Made by a program: the position numbers and the translations under genes. A model generated the notes under the pieces. The model made no database searches. It had not been told where the DNA came from and saw nothing but the letters and a program-made list of their open reading frames with translations. DNA of 64,000 bases from Comamonas testosteroni TK102. Lineage in GTDB: Bacteria; Pseudomonadota; Gammaproteobacteria; Burkholderiales; Burkholderiaceae_C. The DNA is taken from assembly GCF_000739375.1 (NCBI RefSeq), contig NZ_CP006704.1, forward strand, positions 2,604,001 to 2,668,000. The letters are read 5' to 3'. Positions 53,223 through 62,821 of the stretch are shown piece by piece (within the stretch, counting starts at the first letter, position 1; the number at the start of each line of letters is the position of its first letter).

Positions 53223-54434
53223 ATGACCTCCCTGCACACCACTGCCGACCAGAACTTCGCGCAGTCCTCGCCCTCGGGGCTTCCACTTTCCTTGATCTTC
53301 ATGCTGGCCAGCGGTGCCGGCCTGTCGGTCGCTTCGCTGTACTACAGCCAGCCCATGCTGGGCGTGCTGGGCTCGGACATCGGTGCCTCGGCCCAGTCGG
53401 TCGGGCTGTTGCCCACGCTGACACAGCTGGGCTATGCCCTGGGCATCCTCTTTCTGGCGCCGCTGGGCGACCGGAATGACCGCAGAAAGATCATTCTGAC
53501 CAAGGCCGTCATCCTGTTTGCTGCCTTGCTGCTCGCGGCACTGTCACCTTCGCTAATGACTCTGCTGCTCGCCAGCATGGTGATCGGTCTGTCAGCAACG
53601 ATGGCGCAGGACATCGTTCCGGCAGCCGCAACGCTGGCACCGCCTTCGCACCGCGGCAAGATCGTGGGCACGGTGATGACCGGCCTGCTGCTAGGCATCT
53701 TGCTGTCACGGGTGGTCAGCGGCTTCGTCGCAGAGCACTGGAGCTGGCGGGTCATGTTCGGTGGCGCTGCCTTGAGCATTGCGTTGGTGGGCCTGGCCGC
53801 ATGGCGCCAGCTTCCGCGCTTCCAACCCACCACGCACCTTTCCTACTTCGCGCTGTTGCAATCACTTGGCGGGCTGTGGACGCAACATGCGGCGCTGCGC
53901 CGGGCCACCTGGGCCCAGGGTCTGTTGTCCATCGGTTTCAGCGCCTTTTGGTCCACCCTGGCAGTCATGCTGCATGGTGAGCCGTTCCATCTGGGAGCAG
54001 CGGCAGCAGGTACTTTCGGATTGGCCGGAGCCGCCGGAGCCGTGGCTGCGCCTGTCGCCGGACGTATCGCCGACCGCTACGGCTCGCCGCTCGTCACCCG
54101 CCTGGGTACAGGCTTGGTCGCGGTGTCTTTTGCAGCCATGGCACTGGCACCGCTCATGGCGCCCGACGCCCAGTTGTGTCTGCTGGTCTTGAGCGCCATC
54201 GGTTTCGACTTGGGCATCCAGGCCTCGCTGATCGCCCATCAAACCATCATCTACGGCATCGATGCCAGCGCTCGCAGCCGGCTCAACGCAGTCCTGTTCA
54301 CCGGCATGTTCATCGGCATGGCAATCGGGTCAGCACTGGCCGCCTGGCTGTTCGCACAGTTCGGCTGGATGGCGGTGACTGTGCTGGCAACGGCCACGGC
54401 TCTGGCAGCGCTTGCACTTCGTCTGAGACCCTAA
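53223..54434 (+). CDS. MFS transporter (drug/solute efflux type)
   Basis: A 403-residue twelve-span major facilitator. The loop 2-3 signature is visible as LAPLGDRNDRRKIIL, and the second half has the matching APVAGRIADRYGSPLVTR. AGGA lies about nine bases before the ATG. The set of spans and the short loops fit the DHA1-like exporters (YnfM/sugar-efflux relatives) that are commonly divergent from LysR regulators. Substrate is unknown. Between its stop and the IS fragment (54435-54688) no gene with a start is seen. Confidence 0.88.
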   Translation: MTSLHTTADQNFAQSSPSGLPLSLIFMLASGAGLSVASLYYSQPMLGVLGSDIGASAQSVGLLPTLTQLGYALGILFLAPLGDRNDRRKIILTKAVILFAALLLAALSPSLMTLLLASMVIGLSATMAQDIVPAAATLAPPSHRGKIVGTVMTGLLLGILLSRVVSGFVAEHWSWRVMFGGAALSIALVGLAAWRQLPRFQPTTHLSYFALLQSLGGLWTQHAALRRATWAQGLLSIGFSAFWSTLAVMLHGEPFHLGAAAAGTFGLAGAAGAVAAPVAGRIADRYGSPLVTRLGTGLVAVSFAAMALAPLMAPDAQLCLLVLSAIGFDLGIQASLIAHQTIIYGIDASARSRLNAVLFTGMFIGMAIGSALAAWLFAQFGWMAVTVLATATALAALALRLRP

Positions 54435-54688
54435 AGCTCTTGATGGACAGGAAAAACTACTAGGCCCTATCTTAGAACTACTGAATGCGCCCACGTTTGT
54501 CTATGACGGCGGCCTAGCAACATTGCTTGCGCTAGATGGTCGAAAGCCGCGAGCCTTCAAGGCTGTGAGTAGTCGCTTGTCAGTTGGTGTGGCAATGACG
54601 GGGTTGGGAATCACTTCTAGGCAGGCTAATGCCTAAACCCTTTCCATGAATTGCTGATATCCACCATCATCTGTGCGTGCTTCGAGGG

Positions 54689-55040
54689 TCATGCTCGCGC
54701 AGACGTACCAGCATGGCTTGGTGCAAACGCTGCCAAACGCCATTGGCATTCCAGTCACGCAAGCGCCGCCAGCAGGTCATACCCCTGCCGGAACCCAAGG
54801 ACTGAGGCAAGTCTTCCCATGGGATGCCTGTTTGCAGCACGAACAGAATGCCATTGAGCGCTGCTTCATCGCTCACGTTGAGCTTGCGTGCGCCACCTTT
54901 GACGGAAGGTGTGAAGGAGGGGATCAGGGGCTGCAGCTGTCGCCACAGTTCTTTGCTAACAGGTTGTCTTGCCATGAGGGCCAGAAGCATAAATGCTTCT
55001 GGCTGCTCTCAAAGGAAAGTGGCGTTAGCGGCTCTAAGTG
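54689..55040 (-). mobile_element. IS5-family (IS427-type) element, 5' half only
   Basis: The minus strand encodes the N-terminal third of the transposase from ATG 54975: MARQPVSKELWRQLQPLIPSF, later TGIPWEDLPQSLGSG and CWRRLRDWNANGVWQRLHQ. It stops matching after LREHD (CATGACC, 54689-54695). The element end is GGCGTTAGCGGCTCTAAGTG (55021-55040), 17 of 20 bases identical to the end at 46247-46266 and now in the same orientation as it. It is the missing partner of the 3' half at 45734-46266. Confidence 0.83.
54981..55002 (-). promoter_or_regulatory. Stem-loop in the IS leader, just upstream of the transposase start
   Basis: CCAGAAGCAT and ATGCTTCTGG form a perfect 10-bp stem with a two-base loop, ending five bases before the transposase ATG. 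It could occlude the start when read into from outside, a known way of damping IS transposases (inference). Confidence 0.5.
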
Positions 55041-55890
55041 TCGACGGTAGCACTTTGCAAGCGAGCGATAAACTGCCTATATCCTCATATTGCTGCCAGT
55101 CCGAAATGATCGCAATGCAGCCAGGGCGAGCGCTTTTTTTTGCAAGCCATGCTCAAGTTTTGTCTCGACTTTTCCTATATTTATTTGTACGAGATGAAAA
55201 CAGCACCGCCGCGCTCCGTGCCGCCGGAAGGCTGGGTGACCTTGCCAAGGCAAGAATCACTTGAAGCAGTAGATGGATAACTTGCTCCTTGCGCCGAACG
55301 ACAATCCGGGCTTTGGGCAAACTGGCTACGACAGTGGTCAGCGAACTGCAAAGTACCGCCGCAGTCGACGCCTATGCGCCAGGACTGCTGGGATACGCAG
55401 GTACTGTGGGAAAGCGTTGAGAAACCTGCAACGGCGGCGAAGCAAGCAAAGCTCCGTGACGTGAAAGGCTTGCGGGTAGTGCGTCTCCATACGTTCAGCC
55501 ACTCTTGAAGGTCTAGCCTGGGCTTCCTAGGAGGCTAGGCTATGCCCACCAACATTCAGCACAGTGTTGAGAAACTCAAGCATAGAGCGCTAGGCGCTGA
55601 GCTCCTCAGGCATAGCCAAGATTAGTTCGCTGCAGAATGGCATCTTGTCATCACCCAGCCCACGGAGCATTCCTGTGTGGCGCCGCACTCCTCAAAGACT
55701 GTCCTTTGCAGGGGATCCTCCAGCACCTGCAGATCGCTTTGCCAGTTCGAGCCAATGCGGTAAATGGTCATGCTTTTGAACATCAGGACTACAGAAAAGA
55801 CAAAGCCCGCGCAGTGGCGTGACAGTGACAGTGACAGTGGCTGGGGGAATGTGGCCTGACGGCTCATTCTTCTGGCTACAGGCAGATGAG
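55041..55890. other. Region without a recognisable gene
   Basis: About 850 bases between the IS fragment and the diguanylate cyclase. Short frames occur on both strands, for example a 28-codon frame from the ATG at 55193 with no ribosome site, and an 81-codon minus-strand frame at 55622-55867. None has a recognisable product. Composition is mixed; the stretch looks like decayed DNA. Confidence 0.35.
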
Positions 55891-57045
55891 CTAGGCGATC
55901 ACTACGCGGTTACGACCTAGAGCCTTGCCTTGATAAAGGGCCACATCAGCGCGGGAGATAAGCACTTCTGCGGTTTCGCCTATTCGGTATTGAGTCGCAC
56001 CAAGCGTACAGGTCACCTTTAGCTCCTGATTCACTAACTGTGACCAGGGGTGCGATTCTGTGCATTGCCGTATTCTTTCAAGCAGTACTTCGGCTTGGCT
56101 GAGTTGTGTATCGCATAGCACTAGAAGGAACTCCTCACCCCCATAGCGGCCTGCGCAGTCAGTTACCCGGGTCTGTGAAGCAAGAACTTGTCCAAATGCT
56201 TTAAGCACCTGATCTCCGACGTCATGGCCCAGGCGGTCGTTGACCTGTTTGAAGAAATCTATGTCTAGCAATGCAATACAAAACGGTGCATCCCGGCGTT
56301 GAGCGGCATGAATGCACTGCTGCAGTCGCTCCATGACACCGCGGCGGTTCGCCAATCCCGTCAAATCATCGTTATGCGCGAGGGTCTCAATTTGCTTAAG
56401 CGCTGCCGCCAGCTTTTCATTACTCGCGCTGAGACGGTACTGCATGCTGCGAAAGTAGGTGACCATGACACTGCATCGGACGACCGCTCCGAGCATGATG
56501 GCCACTATCAGGAACCGCCCGATCAATGTGTCAGTGGTCATGCGCATTTGTGGGCCCACCCAGTAAACGGCCAACGCAATAGCAATAAGTGTACAGCTCC
56601 AGGTCAACCAGAAGCTGGTGCGGCGTGGGGCGAGAAAGCCATCGGTGCTGAAAACCAGAAGCATAACCAGTGCCTGGAACGCGACCTGGGGAGCCGCGAC
56701 AAGTAAGCCCAATACGCCTGTAACCGCAATTAGCTGGTGCCAGAAGAACAAGCCCGGGTCACTTCGAGTCTGGCTCCAGCCGCTGGCGTAGGCCCAGGTG
56801 ATGAATAGCATCCCGGCTCCTATCCAGAGCCCATACAGCAGCACGGTATGTAGTGGCACATAGCCGGCCCAGCAGTGGCCGAGGAACAGCATGAAGGCAT
56901 ACATATGGCTGACGAGCACTGAAGCGTGCAGCTGCCAGGTGCGCTTTCGCCAGCGTTCGAAATGCTGGGTTTCATCGGCAAGTACTGACGCCGACTTAGG
57001 GCCCCACAACGGAGGGGCGCGTGTTTTATCAGTTGAATAAACCAT
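55891..57045 (-). CDS. Membrane-bound diguanylate cyclase (GGDEF)
   Basis: A 384-residue protein with about six membrane spans (residues 40-195) and a C-terminal GGDEF domain. The domain starts HNDDLTGLANRRG (near 225), has LDIDFFKQVNDRLGHDVGD, and an active-site GGEEF at 302-306. An inhibitory c-di-GMP site RxxD (RVTD, 293-296) sits exactly five residues before GGEEF. It should make c-di-GMP with product feedback, favouring sessile life. The membrane part is not a known sensor domain by eye (a generic MASE-like array). ATG 57045 has no clear ribosome site. Confidence 0.9.
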   Translation of the reverse strand: MVYSTDKTRAPPLWGPKSASVLADETQHFERWRKRTWQLHASVLVSHMYAFMLFLGHCWAGYVPLHTVLLYGLWIGAGMLFITWAYASGWSQTRSDPGLFFWHQLIAVTGVLGLLVAAPQVAFQALVMLLVFSTDGFLAPRRTSFWLTWSCTLIAIALAVYWVGPQMRMTTDTLIGRFLIVAIMLGAVVRCSVMVTYFRSMQYRLSASNEKLAAALKQIETLAHNDDLTGLANRRGVMERLQQCIHAAQRRDAPFCIALLDIDFFKQVNDRLGHDVGDQVLKAFGQVLASQTRVTDCAGRYGGEEFLLVLCDTQLSQAEVLLERIRQCTESHPWSQLVNQELKVTCTLGATQYRIGETAEVLISRADVALYQGKALGRNRVVIA

Positions 57046-57745
57046 TGGTATTCATTGGCCGCGAAAGCGTAAGGCGACTTATTGTTACAAATAGCAGTGT
57101 GCCTGAATTTGTGCCTTGACAACTTTCCGGGAACGACCCGATATAGCTCAATTTCATAGCGACTAGCTAGGCATATCCCAGCGCGATCTCTATTCATTGG
57201 AGCGAGCATTTTCGGAGTCACCAAGTCGCTGTGGAAGCGCGCAGCAGTGCTGTGAATGCACATGCGCTTAAACGTCGGCACTCTGAAATGAAAATGGGCC
57301 GCAGTTGATAGCCGGGAGCACCGTTCCTGCTTACCTAGGCCTTGAGGGCTTAGCGCAATGTTCAGGAGGCTGTTTGAGGCATAGCGCTACTGGTGGGCAG
57401 TGCGTGCGCCCATCACATTTCTGCTAAGGGGCCTTCAACGTGGTGTTGCTCAACACTTCGACGGCCCGTGCACGCTGATGCTCATTGTAAGGACTTGCGG
57501 ATGAAGCTTTTTGCTTTAAGAGAGGTTGTTGCGCCATCTGGCATGACCACTGTCGCTCACGACGCGGAAGCCGCGCCGTGCTCCCAATAGACGCTAGCCC
57601 TGGCCCATTATTGAACTGCCTTAGCTGCTTGAGTGATCACGCCGGATGGCCTTCTTGCCGGGCCGGAGGATAGGAACTGCACACTACTTCGTTCAGAAGG
57701 CCGGTAACTCCGCGAGCGGGTGTTGAGGCTGGTTTTTGGGGATTC
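57046..57745. other. Region without a recognisable gene
   Basis: About 700 bases upstream of the cyclase gene. Frames up to 150 codons exist on the minus strand as extensions or shadows but show no plausible product. Likely promoter region plus decayed sequence. Confidence 0.35.
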
Positions 57746-58213
57746 CTAGAGCAATGTGGGAGGCTCAACATAGCTGCAGAGAGCGTGCTTCTTGATATCA
57801 AGTGCAGGGGAGCAGCTCGTCTCCCATAGAGCTTGCCCGTGGCAGTTCTTGATCAAGTTTTTTGCTTTCACAACTTCATCTTCGTTTTCGAGCCTGTCCT
57901 CTATAAAGTTCTTGAAGTCCTTGTCCTGAAGCATTTCCACAAGACTTGCCGTGTGCGTGTTGACTTCATAGACAAATGGTTTCTTGCCTGGATAAGACGC
58001 TAACTTATCTTGATGAAAGCCTACAAATCCGCAGACAGCATCGCCGTTCTTTCCCAACTTCACGTCTTTGAACTCGGCATGCTCAGGGAAGGCAAGCAGC
58101 CGCCTGGCAGCTCGCTTGGCCTCAAGTTTGTGGCTCTCCTCATTCGTGCAAGAGACAAGGACGAAGCCTGAAATGGCGATTGATATGCTGATAGACAGCG
58201 TTGATGGACGCAT
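57746..58213 (-). CDS. Hypothetical lipoprotein
   Basis: A 155-residue exported protein. ATG 58213 gives a signal peptide ending in lipobox VLVSCT. The mature part is mixed-charge with AEFKDVKLGKNGDAVCGFVGFH, a segment that resembles domains following AxFxxVxL patterns in small periplasmic lipoproteins, and later NCHGQALWETSCSP with further cysteines. No family named with confidence. The frame is open 18 codons upstream, but that extension would hide the signal peptide. Confidence 0.7.
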   Translation of the reverse strand: MRPSTLSISISIAISGFVLVSCTNEESHKLEAKRAARRLLAFPEHAEFKDVKLGKNGDAVCGFVGFHQDKLASYPGKKPFVYEVNTHTASLVEMLQDKDFKNFIEDRLENEDEVVKAKNLIKNCHGQALWETSCSPALDIKKHALCSYVEPPTLL

Positions 58214-58317
58214 AGCTATTCCAGTATGGCTTTGACTAAACCGGGACTTCGCAACGGTCACAGACACGATTGCTAGTTGGCGTTGGCAGTTAGATGAATA
58301 GCTAGATCAAACCGAAT

Positions 58318-58446
58318 TCAAGCGGCTTTCACGAAGATCGCAGTGGCGCTTGGGAAGCGCTTCAAGGCATCTTCCAGTGCGGCGCATGTGCTTGGGAATA
58401 GGGCTGTGTAGCAGGCTCCTGCTCCTTTGATGATGCATCGCTTCAT
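58318..58446 (-). CDS. Small 42-residue protein
   Basis: A short frame with a strong ribosome site (AAGGAGATTTCA directly before ATG 58446). The product begins MKRCIIKGAGACYTALFPST and continues CAALEDALKRFPSATAIFVKAA. It has three cysteines and a basic start with no signal peptide. Codon use is normal for this genome. Function unknown; the quality of the ribosome site is the main argument that it is real. Confidence 0.5.
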   Translation of the reverse strand: MKRCIIKGAGACYTALFPSTCAALEDALKRFPSATAIFVKAA

Positions 58447-58795
58447 TGAAATCTCCTTGAGTCTGTTCAGTTCTTATGAGGCTATCGGTTGATATGTATC
58501 AAACTGAAACGCGAAAAATACAGTGGCTCAGATTAACCAGGTGCCGCGCGTTTGTGCGAAGACAGCGCCTGCACGTAAAGCTCAGGTTTGCACCCCTGAG
58601 TCGCTCAGGGGCTGGCGTCGCTCGCACACTGGGCTTTTCTGTTCTTGGCATCCCGTCTGCCTCAACCCGTACAGTCCCAGGGGCTGGATTCGCAGCGTCG
58701 GACGTGTGTATCGCTGCAGCCCCGCCCACATCTCGTTCATTTGTTTGTCCGCATACGCGGTGCCATCCGGGTTGCCCCTGGCCTATTAGCCTTGT
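58447..58795. other. Region without a recognisable gene
   Basis: About 350 bases. Both strands have 107-codon open frames that nearly mirror each other (58476-58799 plus, 58499-58822 minus), a sign of GC-rich open-frame chance; neither has a plausible product. Confidence 0.35.
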
Positions 58796-59032
58796 GTGAG
58801 TAATCCTTTCGCTCCCATGCACTTAGACGGCTGCACTCTGCCGAGCCACCGGCAGCGTGTGCTGGATGAAAAGCGAGAGCTGGACATCCGATTCATCAGG
58901 CTTGACGAGTTCATTCTGCGCGATGCCTTCTTCCGCGAGCTGGAGAAAGACGAGCATGCCTGCATGCACCGCCAGCTCGATGTGATGCGCGAGCTGTCTG
59001 TGATCCTGGGCGAGAGAATCTCTGCTTTCTAG
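58796..59032 (+). CDS. Small phage-type protein (crAss001_48-related)
   Basis: A 78-residue protein starting at GTG 58796 (ATG 58817 is an alternative). The pattern LPSHRQRVLDEKRELDIRFIRL, a middle FRELEKDEHACMHRQLDVM and the end LSVILGERISAF match the small helical proteins called crAss001_48-related, common in phages and prophages. No other phage structural genes are adjacent, so this is an isolated survivor or cargo. No strong ribosome site. Confidence 0.6.
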   Translation: MSNPFAPMHLDGCTLPSHRQRVLDEKRELDIRFIRLDEFILRDAFFRELEKDEHACMHRQLDVMRELSVILGERISAF

Positions 59033-59062
59033 CCCTTGCAGCCTTCGCCTGCTGCTTCTTCA

Positions 59063-59290
59063 CTATCCTTCGCCCAACAGCATTTCAGTCCCATCGACCG
59101 CAATCATCACGCCCGTGGTGTTGGGGTCAATTTCTATTGGGACGTCCCACAGCTCAGGCTTACCGAACGAATTGACGATGTTGAACTGCCGCAGCTCGTC
59201 CGGCGGCATCTTGATCAGGCTGGGGGTAGGCGTTGTTGTGCGCCTTCCAGTCCTGCAGGAACGAGTGGCAAACGCGCTTGTGGACTGTGT
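59063..59290 (-). pseudogene. Truncated, frameshifted gene of unknown family
   Basis: Minus-strand sequence reads VCHSFLQDWKAHNNAYP in one frame and, after one base is removed from a C-run at about 59222-59226, continues SLIKMPPDELRQFNIVNSF, then ELWDVPIEIDPNTTGVMIAVDG to the stop at 59063. The start of the gene is missing. The first part has a near-copy at 40320-40385 inside the CDI array. I do not recognise the family. Region 59291-59526 has no gene and should carry the chemoreceptor promoter. Confidence 0.5.
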
Positions 59291-59526
59291 GAATCGGTGA
59301 TTCATCGGTTATGAAGCGATTTTCCCGGAGTAGGCGGCGGCACCTGTGTACCTGCTAGAAGCCGCCACAAGCAGGTGTTGGATAGACGCCCCAAGAATGG
59401 CCATTCTTATCGAGCGCGCCATCCAAGCCACTTGCCCTTTAGAAAAAGAGCCTGCAAAGACGCAATTTTCAGGGGATTGGCTTTGCCTCGTAAGAGGAAA
59501 ATATGCACTTCTGTGCAGGTTCAAAA

Positions 59527-61269
59527 ATGAAAATTTCAACACGTTTAATCTTGCTGGTGGGCGTTATGTCCATGCTGCTTCTTGGCATCGGCCTACTTGG
59601 CCTACGGGGTATGGGGGCTAGCAACGATGGCTTGAAAACTGTGTACGAAGACCGCACAGTGGTCCTGGGGCAGCTGGGACAAATCCAAAGCCTGATGATG
59701 ACCAATGCTTATTTGGTCAGCGCTGCAACGCTGGATGCGAGTCCAGAGGTAGTCCAAGAACTCACCACTGCGGTTGAGTCCAACATAGGCAAGATCACCA
59801 AAATTTGGAATGAGTACATGGCCACCTACCTCACACCGGAGGAAGCCGTGATTGCCAAAAAGTTTGCTGAGGCCCGGGGCAAGTACGTCAGTGAGGGTCT
59901 GAAGCCCACCGTTGCTGCTCTGCGTGCAGACAATATGCAGGAAAGCCAGCGCATGTCTAACAAAGTTCTGCGGGCGCTGTACGCTCCCGCGAAAGAACAA
60001 ATAGACGCGTTGATCCAGTTGCAACTTGATGTGGCCAAGTCGGAATACGATGGCGCACTGGAGCGTTACGCTACAGTGCGCATGCTTTCCACCGCATCGA
60101 TCGTTCTCGGGCTGCTGTTTGCTGTCAGCATCGGATACTTCCTCATCACTGGGATTTCGCGTTCTCTCAAACAGGCCGGAGATCTCTCCCGCGCTATTGA
60201 AGCCGGCGACCTGAGTGCACAGGTGTCGATCACTGGCAAGGACGAGGTTGCAAGCTTGCTGCATACCTTGGTGGCCATGCGTGACAGCCTCACCCGAGTG
60301 GTATCTAGCGTGCGCCAGGGAGCGGAGGGCGTTGCCACGGCGAGTTCAGAGATCGCTCAGGGTAACCAAGATCTCTCTGCCCGTACTGAAAGCCAGGCCA
60401 GCGCGCTGGAGGAAACTGCGGCGTCCATGGAGGAGCTTGACTCCACGGTCAAACAAAATGCCGAATCCGCCGGCCAAGCCAACCAGTTGTCCTTGAATGC
60501 CAGCAAGGTTGCTGTGCAGGGTCGTGAAGTGGTCGGGCAAGTGGTCGAAACCATGAAGGGCATCAATGAGTCCAGCCGCAAGATTGCCGACATCATCAGC
60601 ATCATCGACAGCATTGCATTCCAGACAAATATCTTGGCCCTCAATGCGGCCGTGGAAGCCGCACGTGCTGGCGAGCAGGGGCGAGGATTTGCTGTGGTGG
60701 CAAGCGAAGTGCGTTCTCTGGCAGGGCGATCGGCCGAAGCGGCCAAAGAGATCAAGACACTGATCGGCGCCAGCATGGGATGGGTAGATCAAGGTACCGC
60801 CCTTGTAGACAAGGCGGGCGAGACGATGACTGAGGTGGTGAGCTCTATACGCCGCGTCACCGACATAATGCGTGAAATAAGTGCCGCCAGCAGCGAGCAG
60901 AGTGCTGGCGTTTCGCAAGTAGGCGAAGCTGTCATGCAGATGGATCAGGTCACTCAACAGAATGCCGCGTTGGTGGAACAGATGGCCGCTGCTGCCAGCA
61001 GTCTCAAAGCTCAGTCGCAGGACTTGGTGCAAGTGGTCGCTGTATTCAAGCTCAGCGACGATGGCGGGAGCCGCGCCGAAGCACTCAACGCTTGTACGCA
61101 TTCCGTAAAGATCCAAGCGCCAGTGTCGAAAGCACCTACCGTTCCAATCGCCGGGGGGAGGATCGCCGCGTTGGCGAAAAAACCCTCAGCTAGTTCCGCA
61201 CCCGTCCGTATTGCTAAAGCCGCGCCTCCGGTCTCCACTGTCAATGATGGTGACTGGGAAGCTTTCTAA
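59527..61269 (+). CDS. Methyl-accepting chemotaxis protein
   Basis: A 580-residue chemoreceptor. Order: membrane span ([19 protein letters not shown]), a periplasmic four-helix-bundle ligand domain of about 150 residues, second span ([16 protein letters not shown]), HAMP ([17 protein letters not shown]), methylation helices and the signalling hairpin tip ([30 protein letters not shown]). The very end is DWEAF, the tethering pentapeptide (xWxxF) that docks CheR and CheB, after a flexible Ala/Pro linker. ATG 59527 has GCAGG seven bases upstream and is chosen over one eight codons earlier. Ligand unknown. Confidence 0.93.
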   Translation: MKISTRLILLVGVMSMLLLGIGLLGLRGMGASNDGLKTVYEDRTVVLGQLGQIQSLMMTNAYLVSAATLDASPEVVQELTTAVESNIGKITKIWNEYMATYLTPEEAVIAKKFAEARGKYVSEGLKPTVAALRADNMQESQRMSNKVLRALYAPAKEQIDALIQLQLDVAKSEYDGALERYATVRMLSTASIVLGLLFAVSIGYFLITGISRSLKQAGDLSRAIEAGDLSAQVSITGKDEVASLLHTLVAMRDSLTRVVSSVRQGAEGVATASSEIAQGNQDLSARTESQASALEETAASMEELDSTVKQNAESAGQANQLSLNASKVAVQGREVVGQVVETMKGINESSRKIADIISIIDSIAFQTNILALNAAVEAARAGEQGRGFAVVASEVRSLAGRSAEAAKEIKTLIGASMGWVDQGTALVDKAGETMTEVVSSIRRVTDIMREISAASSEQSAGVSQVGEAVMQMDQVTQQNAALVEQMAAAASSLKAQSQDLVQVVAVFKLSDDGGSRAEALNACTHSVKIQAPVSKAPTVPIAGGRIAALAKKPSASSAPVRIAKAAPPVSTVNDGDWEAF

Positions 61270-61392
61270 TTTAGATCGCTGTTGAGTAGCTAAATTGCGG
61301 AAAATATCGCTCGCATAGGCCTTCGCGGACCTGCACTCGGCAATCATAAAGGTGCAGGTGAGCGAGCTTTGTTTGCCGGGCCAAGGCCGAAA

Positions 61393-61593
61393 TACACAAA
61401 TGCCGGCTCCCATCCCCTTTTGAGTCGAATGCACATGCCCGATCCCAAGTTGCAGGCCGACCAGCAGGACAAGCGCAGCTTGATACCGATTGAGATGGAG
61501 TATCTGGACCAGTGGCTAGAGCGGAGCCAGAAAGAGGTGTCCGATCTACTACGCCTGGCGCCGTTCGGCGTATTCGATGCTGCCCCGGCCTAG
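61393..61593 (+). pseudogene. SRAP (SOS response-associated peptidase) C-terminal remnant
   Basis: The frame encodes NAGSHPLLSRMHMPDPKL, then DQQDKRSLIPIEMEYLDQWL and LLRLAPFGVFDAAP, the end of an SRAP/YedK-HMCES-type protein, where the family has NA..HPLM.RMHKP. The catalytic N-terminal Cys and the rest of the fold are missing. An internal ATG at 61429 could in principle start a 54-residue product, but this looks like a leftover of a deletion. Confidence 0.68.
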
Positions 61594-61697
61594 TTCGAGC
61601 TGCCTACTATTCGGCCAGAAGCTGTCGTCAGGTAGGTAGCCGTGAACGGCAGGTCTAGGCTGTCTTCAGTCGCTCAACTCAAAGATATCAATAACTG

Positions 61698-61970
61698 CTA
61701 ATGTACAAAGCAGTCATTGAAGCGAGACATCAACGGATGTCCGCTCCAAACCTCAAAGCAGTCATTGGACTGTCGCGACTTTCTCTCAAGGAAAGCCTGC
61801 GCTTCGGCTCGGTTGTTGGCGAACTCAGCGCGGTTGCGCCACTTCGTATTCGGCGTGTAGGCTAAGGAAACCTTGGCTGCGTCGCGTGTGTTCCAGCCGT
61901 CTTCCGCCAAGCGAACTTTCTGTACGGCAGTCTCGTGTGTGAATGGGGGCAGGGGTGGGCGTGTTTCCAT
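61698..61970 (-). pseudogene. DUF1348 (SnoaL-like) protein, C-terminally truncated
   Basis: From ATG 61970 the product matches the start of DUF1348/NTF2-like proteins: [23 protein letters not shown], then [24 protein letters not shown] and FLERKSRQ. After about 65 residues it departs from the family and stops at 90, roughly half the normal length. A 14-base word (CAAAGCAGTCATTG) is repeated at about 61707 and 61756, at the break. It is divergent from a TetR gene that is also broken. Confidence 0.65.
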
Positions 61971-62018
61971 GATTGACCTCTATGTAGGTATGTAGAACGA
62001 TCTGTCTACAATGTCCAC

Positions 62019-62588
62019 ATGAACTCTAAAAAACAGTCTTTTGCCGCACTGCCTCCACATGAGCGAATCTTGGTAGCTGCCCATGATCTTTTTTATAGCG
62101 AAGGAATCAGAGCGACGGGTGTTGACCGGATCATTGATCGGTCGTCGGTCAGCAAGGTTACGTTCTATAGGCAATATTCGAGCTAAGACGAGTTGATTCG
62201 TGCTTATCTCGATTACCGACACCAAGGGTGGATGTCTTGGTTCAAGAGCAGCTTGGCGCAAGAGTCCCGTGACGGAGCGAGCCCGACTGAGGCGCTGCTT
62301 CGTACTCTCAGTGGTTGGTTTAGTCAGACCCGCTTTCGAGGCTGCGCTTTCCTGAATGCTGCTGCAGAGCTGGGATCTACTGATCCCGGGATTCTGGAAG
62401 TTGTGCGACAGCACAAAAAAGAGATGGCGTGCGTTGTGGATGAGCTGTTCGACCACCACGCTGTCTCTGTAGGCTAGTCGCTTTCGCTGCCCGTGGATGG
62501 CGCTATCGTGCACGTACAGATGGGCCAGCCACTTGAGGAAGTGCTTGAAAACCTCAAAGTCGTCGTTGAAAGAATCGTCGTCAGGTAA
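62019..62588 (+). pseudogene. TetR-family regulator with two in-frame nonsense codons
   Basis: One frame of 190 codons encodes a full TetR protein: LPPHERILVAAHDLFYSEGI and RSSVSKVTFYRQYSS (HTH), TAA at 62184 where the family has Lys (SKDELIRAYL), then a ligand domain (RGCAFLNAAAELGSTDPGI), TAG at 62475, and the end PVDGAIVHVQMGQPLEEVL to 62588. No frameshift is needed, only the two stop codons. It would have regulated the divergent DUF1348 gene; both are now dead. Confidence 0.8.
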
Positions 62589-62651
62589 GACCGCATGTGA
62601 CCTCTGCAGCTAAGCTCGACATGAGCCTTGGGGCTCAAGTCAAAGGGTGGG

Positions 62652-62774
62652 TCAGTTTGAGATGGAATTGGTGGATTGCGGTCTTATAGTGCTGGCAACG
62701 CTTACTTTGAGTTCAAACCTCTGAGCAAGAGCTTTGCCGATACTGCCAGTGCCGATGATGGAGTAATGCATCAT
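62652..62774 (-). pseudogene. Truncated paralogue of the adjacent NADP-binding reductase
   Basis: From 62774 the minus strand reads MMHYSIIGTGSIGKALAQRF, the same Rossmann start as the intact gene at 62822-63409 (MTYSIIGSGNVGTALARQF), then loses similarity and stops after 40 residues. It is a short broken copy of the same family, lying head to tail with the intact one. Confidence 0.65.
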
Positions 62775-62821
62775 GGAGGTATATCAGGTTCAGAGGAATG
62801 CTTGCAGCTTGCGCCGCTGCT

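Noticed and set aside
54443..54629. About 60 codons without stop after the MFS gene, reading LNAPTFVYDGGLATLLALDG
   Set aside because: Looks mildly protein-like but has no start codon or ribosome site, and I do not recognise a family; too short to call even as a remnant.
58476..58799. 107-codon plus-strand frame, mirrored by a minus-strand frame of equal length
   Set aside because: Two opposite frames of similar extent in GC-rich DNA indicate chance; the products are rich in Arg, Pro and Cys without a pattern.
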